A stretch of DNA of 64,000 bases from Rutstroemia sp. NJR-2017a BVV2 (lineage: Eukaryota; Ascomycota; Leotiomycetes; Helotiales; Rutstroemiaceae). Of this stretch, positions 57,714-64,000 are shown piece after piece. The DNA is taken from assembly GCA_002946415.1 (NCBI GenBank), contig NJPS01000062.1, forward strand, positions 496,001 through 560,000, given 5' to 3'. The first letter of the stretch is position 1; the number at the start of each line of letters is the position of its first letter. The notes under the pieces were generated by a model. The model did no database searches. It had not been told where the DNA came from and saw only the letters and a program-made list of their open reading frames with translations. Made by a program: the position numbers and the translations under genes.

Positions 57714-58833
57714 AGTGACAGAAGTACAGGCCTAGCCTTTGCTGTAATTTCCAAGGAAATCTATAAAATGAATTGCGGTTGACTAAAAACTTGTCGGTAT
57801 TCGTTGGAGGTTGCAAATTGTCTCAGAACCTAAGGATGACCAAAGACAAAATTCTATCATCGGCTACCTTAAGTGATAAGCAGTGGTGTTGTTCAAGCTG
57901 CAATGCGGTTGGAACCAATACTACACTGCGGTTGGAACCAATACTTCATGTTGAGTGCTCTCAGCCTACGATTAACCAACCACTAAGGGAAATTCAGGTA
58001 TGAGCGGCCCTAACGAAATTGGAAAGTGATGCGGATAGCTTCCATATTTGGTTGTTTTTGATCGCCTCCGTATCTCTTCGGCTGTGGGAAGTGAGGGTGT
58101 CCGAGGCCCTTGAGCACAGACTTGATTGGCAGTCGTTTGCCTCCGCTGTTGGAGTTGGTGGGGGCGATTTGAACTGGTGGGGTCAGTTCCAATCGTTCTA
58201 ACCGCCCGCTGCTTCCGTTTGACCTGACGGCGCAATTCGAGCTCCATCAACCATCAACATCGCGCTTTTCTCACAGTTGTCCATGCCCCCCCTGAATCCC
58301 CCATCGACACGGATCCGAAAATGTCGGGCTCCTCCGACCGCTGCCAGAACCACATCAATCCAGCTCAGGTAGACATGATTTCTTCTCTATACGATAATTG
58401 CAAAGATACTAATGTTGGATAGTATCACAGAGATGAAGCTCCCGGATAGAATCAACCTAGTACTCTATATCAATTCCTCACATGCTGGGATCTTACCACG
58501 AATTTCAAAGTCCTCTCGAGGAACAACCAACAGATCCTCGGATTTCATAGTAGGTTAGAGCAACCTCATATACACATATGCCAACTTTAGATCTTATCGA
58601 GATATCATCGTGATATCTCGCCAGTACCTTCAAGAGAACAGGTTCAAGTTAGTTATGGTTATGTTTTTGGCGAGCAGTATGCTAATACATGTATGATATG
58701 CTAGAATATCCCAGCCCATCACGAGTTGAGTTGCTGCACATTGTCAATGGCTTCCCCGTGATTTCCTATGTTCCAGAAGAAACGAGAAAATTTCAGCTCC
58801 GGCACCTTGACAGCAAACCCTTTTGCCAACCGC
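57714..58833. other. Intergenic region with a short duplication
   Basis: About 1.1 kb. It contains a 19-bp direct duplication (57904-57922 and 57927-57945). A possible 25-codon spliced frame starts near 58321 (MSGSSDRCQNHINPAQ, then YHRDEAPG after a 57-bp intron-like stretch), but its short length and lack of a known family prevent a gene call. Confidence 0.4.
57904..57945. repeat. 19-bp direct repeat
   Basis: Two copies of TGCGGTTGGAACCAATACT separated by 4 bp. Confidence 0.9.
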
Positions 58834-59913
58834 TCAACTCTTCTCAGCCTCTTTCCTCTGACTCACTGCAGCTTCATCGACCTTTCTATTCTCTCCTGAT
58901 TGAGCGTCCTCTGGAAGAGTGACGTCGCCTTCTACGGGCTTGAAGACGAGACAGAAGGGGTCAGCCGTCATTTCACTGTCAGCGAACCCGAGCTCGACCT
59001 TCTTGTCCACACGGCTAGGTCGTATGAGTGCTTCATCGAGGCGTGTGATGTGATTAGTAGTCATGATCAGGATCCGGCTTTCTTGTGACCCTACACTATC
59101 GTTGACGTTCAAGATAGCAGATAAGAACACCTTTCCAAAGGCGGGTTTGCGCTCTTGCGAAGGAGCCATGATCTGGCAAGAGTCCTCGGTCCCAGGATCT
59201 CGATTCGAACTCACAGCGTCAACATCTTCCAAAAGAACAACGCAGTGACTTGGGAGGCTGGCAAATAGGCTCGTCAGGTTGGCTTCGCTGATGGTGGAGA
59301 GGTTGAGGATATAGATGTCCAATCCAAAATGCCCAGCAATAGACTTTCTCAAACTTTCCAGTCCCTTGGGGACCATACAGCAGGTAACCCCTTCGGTATG
59401 GAATGTCCCGGTTGGAATACCATCTTTAACATGTTTGGTCGAGGAAGTCCTTGATATCTTTCAGCAGCCCTCCCTTTTCACTCTCATTAAGCACAACCGT
59501 GTCGATACGTCTTCTATTCACCACTGCAGACCTCGTCCATCTGCCGTCTTGGTGCTCAGAGACAGGTTTTGTCCCGAACAAGATTGGTATACTTGGTGTT
59601 GCACTCAGAGACCAGTTCCCTAAGAATCTGCGGAGATCTGCCAAGGCAGGAAATGGAGACCTCTTCACGGTTGCTGAAATCTCCAGCTTGATATTGACGC
59701 CGGAACACAAGCAGACGGCCCTTATATGCCATGAAAAAGCGTCCATTCCAGGGCATGTAATATAGTCTTTTTGTTCGCATCTCTGCTATTTGAAAGCTCC
59801 TTTCTCGAGCGGTTCAATGAAGAGGCCAGGTCGGTGGTGACGAGGGTGGAGCCAGCATTCTGGGCGAAGCTCTGAGAAGATATCCACAACATGAGTATAT
59901 CATATGCGTCCTC
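58834..59913 (-). pseudogene. Decayed BCS1-like AAA ATPase
   Basis: Fungal BCS1-like AAA proteins are membrane-anchored ATPases related to the mitochondrial Rieske chaperone. Family blocks occur in order on the minus strand but in broken frames: DAYDILMLWISSQSFAQ (about 59905), YYMPWNGRFF and ISCLGRSPQILRELV (frame ending 59556), EHQDGRWT and GLLKDIKDFLD (frame ending at a TAA, 59428-59426), [14 protein letters not shown] directly after that stop, then after another frame change [24 protein letters not shown] and DEALIRPSRVDKKVELGF. So there are at least two frameshifts (near 59565 and 59355) and one internal stop. No intron explains them. A further stop may precede the first block. The N-terminal leader and membrane segment are not visible. 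Confidence 0.85.
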
Positions 59914-60710
59914 ACGCTATCGAAAATGAACAGTTGAAGCTACTAGTATTGAGAGATGAGTTGCACAGGAACGCCAGGAACCGATGCCTAGAGGGCATCG
60001 GTTCCACATCAATATAATCAAACGGCCTGTCCCCTTGACCCGGCGATAATGGCCTATCGATTCCTTCACTTGAGTGATCGAGGTGTTGGCTCATGCGTAA
60101 AATGCTTTGCTCAGCTGTCACGGTCCCCATACTTTAATGGGTTGAATTGCTGTAGACTACCGTCGTTCATGCTTCAGGATCTCGAAACAAACATTGACTC
60201 TGTAATTTCTGTTTGACTTTATCGGCATGGCGGCTCAAGGCAAGGCAGGAAGATGGTTACTTCGGTTCGGAAATTGAGCGGCCGCACTTCAGTCTCTCCT
60301 GAAATCTCCCCGAAGAGGTCAACACCTTCTTCATTTTCAAATAAGCATGTTCGATCTAAGGTGCAAGGTAGTAGCAAAATCATAAGCCTAGAGGCAAGAA
60401 ATTCCTCCTGGAAAATCCATGTTCTATGCCACCAGCTGTTCCGTAGATTCGTTTCGATGAGCTCAAGTATGGAATTTGCCTCCTCGATAGACACGAGTAG
60501 CTTTGGTTCATTGTCGTTAATCTCGGCGAACTTGCTGTCCACTAATCTCCAAAGCATGGTTAGTTGGGCGACTATCTTGATTATCAGCTTTATAATATAT
60601 CATCTGACTATTCGATCCGACGATCCTGCCAAACGTTCTACTATCACATGATTATAATCAAGCCTTAGTTCCCACATCTCACAATGGTTTCGTAGTATTT
60701 TACCACCGTT
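59914..60710. other. Accessory spacer with degraded coding material
   Basis: Apart from the HET-like fragment at 60219-60557, this stretch holds a 72-codon frame (59912-60130) without recognisable motif. The region looks like decayed accessory DNA. Confidence 0.35.
60219..60557 (-). pseudogene. HET-domain fragment (probable remnant)
   Basis: An open frame of 112 codons contains NSWWHRTWIFQEEFLASRLM, resembling the HET-domain core W-xx-R-x-WxxQE. It lacks the upstream HET motifs, and there is no convincing splice extension on either side: upstream sequence has stops and no good acceptor before the ATG at 60557, and the frame ends shortly after an acidic stretch. It could be a remnant or one exon of a diverged gene. 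Confidence 0.4.
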
Positions 60711-62542
60711 TTAGTAGCCACTCTTGCCTTCTACTAAACCAAATGCTCCGCCACCCTTTCCAAACATCTTCTTTAAATCCTCTACGATATCCTCTGGGAA
60801 TTCCTATCAATAGAATCAGCATATCTCGTTTGAAATCGGTATTCAGCTAATAGAAAAGGAAAACTCACCCAGGCCCCAAAATGCCCACCCTTCTCACTCT
60901 CACCTACCAACACCACCGTACCCATCCCCGCCAGCCAGCCCTTCGGCAAACTAGCAAGCTCCCGGGGAAAATACCTGAATCCCAATGGCTGCCGCACCCA
61001 GTTCTGAAATCTTCTTAAAGGCCAGACTTTATCGTCTCGCGCTTCTTTGTAGATATACGCCGCGGCACCAGGCCCGGCGGTGCTGAAGTAGTAGATGCTT
61101 ATCCAAGTTAGGATTTCATCGTCAGTCCATTCATAACTGTGCTCAGAGTTAGTGTGGTCTTAGCAATCAGGAGATAGAAGGGATTGGCAACAAAAATAAA
61201 TGAATATTTCTTTGGAAAATATGATTTTTCGGATCCGAAATGGTAACCTACACGTCTGTCCAGCATGCAAGCTTTTCATAGATAAAAGCGAGAAGACCGA
61301 CCGGGGAGTCGTTGAGGGAGAAAGAGAGTGTGAGAGGTTTAGTGCTGAGGAGAGGTAGGTAGCCCGTTTCTTGTCCTTTGGCCGTTTCTTTAGCGCGAGC
61401 GATGTCTGATGCCTCTCGTGTGGTGTAGAAGCCAAGTCCGTGCTTGATCATAGATACTGCTGCTAGAAGTGGAGAGCTTTTGATGGACGGGAAGGGTGCG
61501 TAAGGCCAGTTTGTGTGGAGGGCTAGGTAAAAGGGAGGTCAGTATCCTGTTTAGGAAGGTCTTGTGAGATATATCATTATGGGATGTCTTCAGAGTGCTT
61601 GATATTAAGATGCCTATTTCTGGAGCGAAGTAAACAAGAATTCGGACGGCTACCTTTTACGTGTGTGGGGTACAAGTGAGCGAGAGCTCGAGTGATAAAG
61701 AATCCCCAATCTCCTCCTTGTGTCACATACTCGTTGTACCCGAGGGCCAGCATGATTTTGTGAAGTGAGGCGGCATAGTGGGGAATGGCGAATCCTTTCT
61801 TAGAGGTATTAGTGGGCTCGCCTTTCAATAGAACGAGGGGATGGGTAAGGTAAGTACCTTTGACATGCCTGAGCTGAAGCCATAATTTGGGAGAGAAGGC
61901 GCCACAATATCTAATGTCCCCAGGTTCAGAATCTTCCTTGCGATAAACTCTATCTAGTTGTACCCACGGAAGGAAGGCCCATCTACACTATCTTTCAGAA
62001 GAGGCAACAAATGCGTAACCTCCAAAAAGCTTCCTGGCCCTGAATTCCACAGCCTAGCGTTAGCCAAATGTAAATGATTCCAATCTTGAACCGTTACACA
62101 GGGACTCACAGCCATGTACAAACAATAGCGGAATAGCTCCCGGGACGTTGCTCTTCTGATGAAGGAAATGCATATCCAACTCCCCAAATCCATCCACTTC
62201 TACCATAGTCTTGAAATGAGGAAGCTCGTTTAATTTAGCTTCTTGCTTTTTCCAGTCAAAACCGTCTTTCCAGTAGGCTGCTAGTCTCTTTACGTCTGAG
62301 CTGTGTGAATCTTAGTCTTCGTCATAGAAGCTGGTGTTAGGGTTGGCCTGTGAAACATATCGTACATACACAGTGGCACCGTAATCTGGTCCGGCTTCAG
62401 GTTCTTCAGGGAAATCCGCCAGCTCGAGCTTTTTGTGAAGCCGTTCGAGAGATGCATCAGGGATGTCGATCTTGAAGGGACGGACTGTATCCATCTCCAT
62501 GGCCATTTCTCCTTTGTTGAATCGAAGCCTTGCCGAGGGCAT
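60711..62542 (-). CDS. Epoxide hydrolase (microsomal type, alpha/beta hydrolase with EHN domain)
   Basis: Adds water to epoxides to form vicinal diols. Eight exons: 62542-62370, 62300-62110, 62039-61968, 61910-61858, 61798-61654, 61522-61252, 61136-60869 and 60803-60711; every junction keeps the frame, giving 421 residues. The EHN N-terminal domain begins near residue 18 ([16 protein letters not shown]) and includes [15 protein letters not shown]. The oxyanion motif HGWPGSF spans the exon 2/3 junction. Nucleophile Asp lies in [11 protein letters not shown], catalytic His in [10 protein letters not shown], and [20 protein letters not shown] is also typical. The last exon ends with a short Gly-rich tail. 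Intact, in contrast to its decayed neighbour. Divergent from a fatty-acid oxygenase gene, suggesting lipid epoxides as substrate, which is inference. Confidence 0.92.
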
Positions 62543-63518
62543 GAAATACCAGAATTTAGATGGAAAGAAGTCACGTCAAAATCATAATAATTATGCGGTC
62601 AGGGAAGCTTTTATGAAGTTACGGATCCACCAGTACAAGAGCGCGTTTATTGGGCTCTCGTGATATCGGTGAGGTCGAATGCGGGGTTCTGATACTGGGG
62701 GGGGCGGGGGCGTGTAACCATGCGGTTACGCTTACTTCATCTCCGTATTGTAAGCTTATATTATCTTATAGACAGCCGATTCTGGATAAAATGCTTTTCA
62801 TTTCTTGAAAACAACGCTTTAAAACCTCAGCTGGTAAAGATATGTTAGGCATATAGATGTGTGAGAGTTATTTTAATTGCCCTGTTTTTGCCCTTCTCGG
62901 ACTGGAACACATATCCGTGAAAACCTCAGACTTACACTCGCTGTATACTGCTTGTGGCAGTGTCCATAATACACTTGCACTATATTCGTCTCTCTTCTTT
63001 CCGCAGACTCTTCCAGATTAACTTTCTGTATCTTAGCAATCGCGGCTGAAATACATAGCGGGACAAAGATACTGTAAGGCCACCAAGATAGTGGCTTTTG
63101 ATGCACGTTATAGTGAAGTCTCAGCTTCAACGACCAGATTTTCTTGGACTTAGTTAACTGGATCAAATACGAGTTGTAATCTTACAATAGGTTTGGAAGA
63201 TGCATCATCGAGTAGAAGGGTAATGGATTTTCTCCGGTTGACACGTGCACGGATTCTATTACCAAGAGATTCGATCCTTACAGCTTATGTTTTCAGCTTT
63301 GTAGTACAAGGCGGCGAATAGAGAGTATTCATTGGTCGAATTCAGAGATTTCAGCTTTGGAGGCACACTGCTGTGCCATAATTCTCCCAGCTTGCTTACC
63401 ATGTGATCGAGTCTGATCCATATGCCTGCTTATCCCCGAAAATTCAACCTATATATCACTGATTTTCTTGTAAAGCTTTCTGCAACGGCAAAGAAGTGTC
63501 GTTATTAGCCTTCAAATC
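62543..63518. promoter_or_regulatory. Divergent promoter between epoxide hydrolase and fatty-acid oxygenase
   Basis: About 1 kb between two start codons, AT-rich on the oxygenase side, with a poly-G tract near 62697-62713. Frames at 62873-63166 have no protein character. Shared regulation of the flanking genes is possible. Confidence 0.45.
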
Positions 63519-64000
63519 ATGGCTCCCGGAGCAACTGAACCATCGATGGCTGAGAAGATTAACAAAAATACCATAACTACTCCCGAAAATTCGGCCCTCG
63601 ATCTCCTCATGGATGCTTTGAAGGTTGCAAAAAGTCAAGCACACCGTATTCCAGCTGATTTGGGCCTTATCAAAGAAGTTACCAAGGCAGCTTTGAACAA
63701 TGGTCTTACTGATCCAAAAAAACTTTTGGTAAGGTTGCTCTAGAGTTTGAGACACGTCCTCATGATATCTGACTCTACTTTAGCTTGAGGACCTCATTCA
63801 GTTCGCAATCTCTCTCTCAAGCGGCAAGGACCAAGAATTTATCACAAGTAAGCTTCTTGAAAGCCTCTGGGACAATCTCAAACATCCTCCGATTAGCTAC
63901 ATGGGCAATGCCTTCAAGTATCGCCAAGCGGATGGATCGAACAATGTATACAAACACTTTTCAAATACTATCTCGCAAGCTAATATATATAGAATGTTAT
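63519..64000 (+). CDS. Ppo-type fatty-acid oxygenase (linoleate diol synthase family), 5' part only
   Basis: Haem dioxygenase of the psi-factor-producing oxygenase family, which makes oxylipins that influence sporulation. Exon 1 is 63519-63728 and exon 2 is 63784-63945; exon 3 starts at 63993 and runs off the window, with introns of 55 and 47 bp (GTAAGG and GTATAC donors). About 126 N-terminal residues are visible. The diagnostic stretch is SLWDNLKHPPISYMGNAFKY, followed by RQADGSNN joined to NV by the second splice. The haem ligands and any C-terminal P450-like domain are outside the window. An in-frame ATG at 63546 is an alternative start. Confidence 0.85.

Noticed and set aside
58321..58468. 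Possible 25-residue spliced mini-gene starting MSGSSDRCQNH
   Set aside because: A GT-AG intron is conceivable, but the product is tiny and no family is recognised; it might be a truncated gene start.
1..64000. CRISPR arrays, bacterial operons, insertion sequences
   Set aside because: None seen; tandem repeats here lack spacers, and gene structure is eukaryotic throughout.

Overview
The window is nuclear DNA of a filamentous ascomycete (Pezizomycotina). The evidence is the many 47-131 bp introns with GTRNGT donors and CTAAC/CTRAC branch sites, single-gene transcription units on both strands, and fungus-specific families: a HET-NACHT-WD40 protein, a BIM1-like copper protein, a Ppo-type fatty-acid oxygenase and a peroxisomal malate synthase. 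Overall protein character suggests Leotiomycetes (Helotiales), but that placement is an impression, not a measurement. Exon boundaries were derived by hand from splice consensus, reading-frame continuity and protein family continuity.

Layout. 1-34.5 kb is mostly housekeeping: SRP receptor alpha (cut by the window edge) divergent from YIF1; a large Ser/Pro-rich protein of unknown function whose single frame is interrupted by an in-frame TAG; a 1,372-residue HET-NACHT-WD40 protein with highly homogenised WD40 repeats; the Sen1 helicase; a Dnf1/2-type P4-ATPase; a nuclear protein with a PIP-box-like motif; V-ATPase subunit E; and a NIPA-like transporter. 34.5-44 kb is nearly gene-free apart from the MADS-box gene MCM1, and is rich in minisatellites and microsatellites. 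44-57.7 kb carries a ZIP metal transporter, malate synthase, a co-oriented copper pair (BIM1-like GPI protein and CTR permease), a GT92-like glycosyltransferase, a metallophosphoesterase and an HD-domain hydrolase. 57.7-64 kb looks accessory: a decayed BCS1-like AAA ATPase, a HET-domain fragment, an intact eight-exon epoxide hydrolase and, divergent from it, the 5' end of a fatty-acid oxygenase gene.

Functional links. YIF1, SRP receptor, P4-ATPase and V-ATPase E serve secretion and endomembranes. The ZIP, BIM1-like and CTR genes form a metal-uptake stretch. The epoxide hydrolase and Ppo-type oxygenase may act together on oxylipins.

Most notable observations: an apparent AT-AC intron with otherwise U2-type signals next to a 9-nt microexon in the V-ATPase E gene; an in-frame TAG joining two long same-frame coding blocks; a malate synthase whose PTS1 signal depends on splicing of the last intron; a seven-codon uORF whose stop overlaps the NIPA start; and the HNWD protein with 11 near-identical WD40 repeats.
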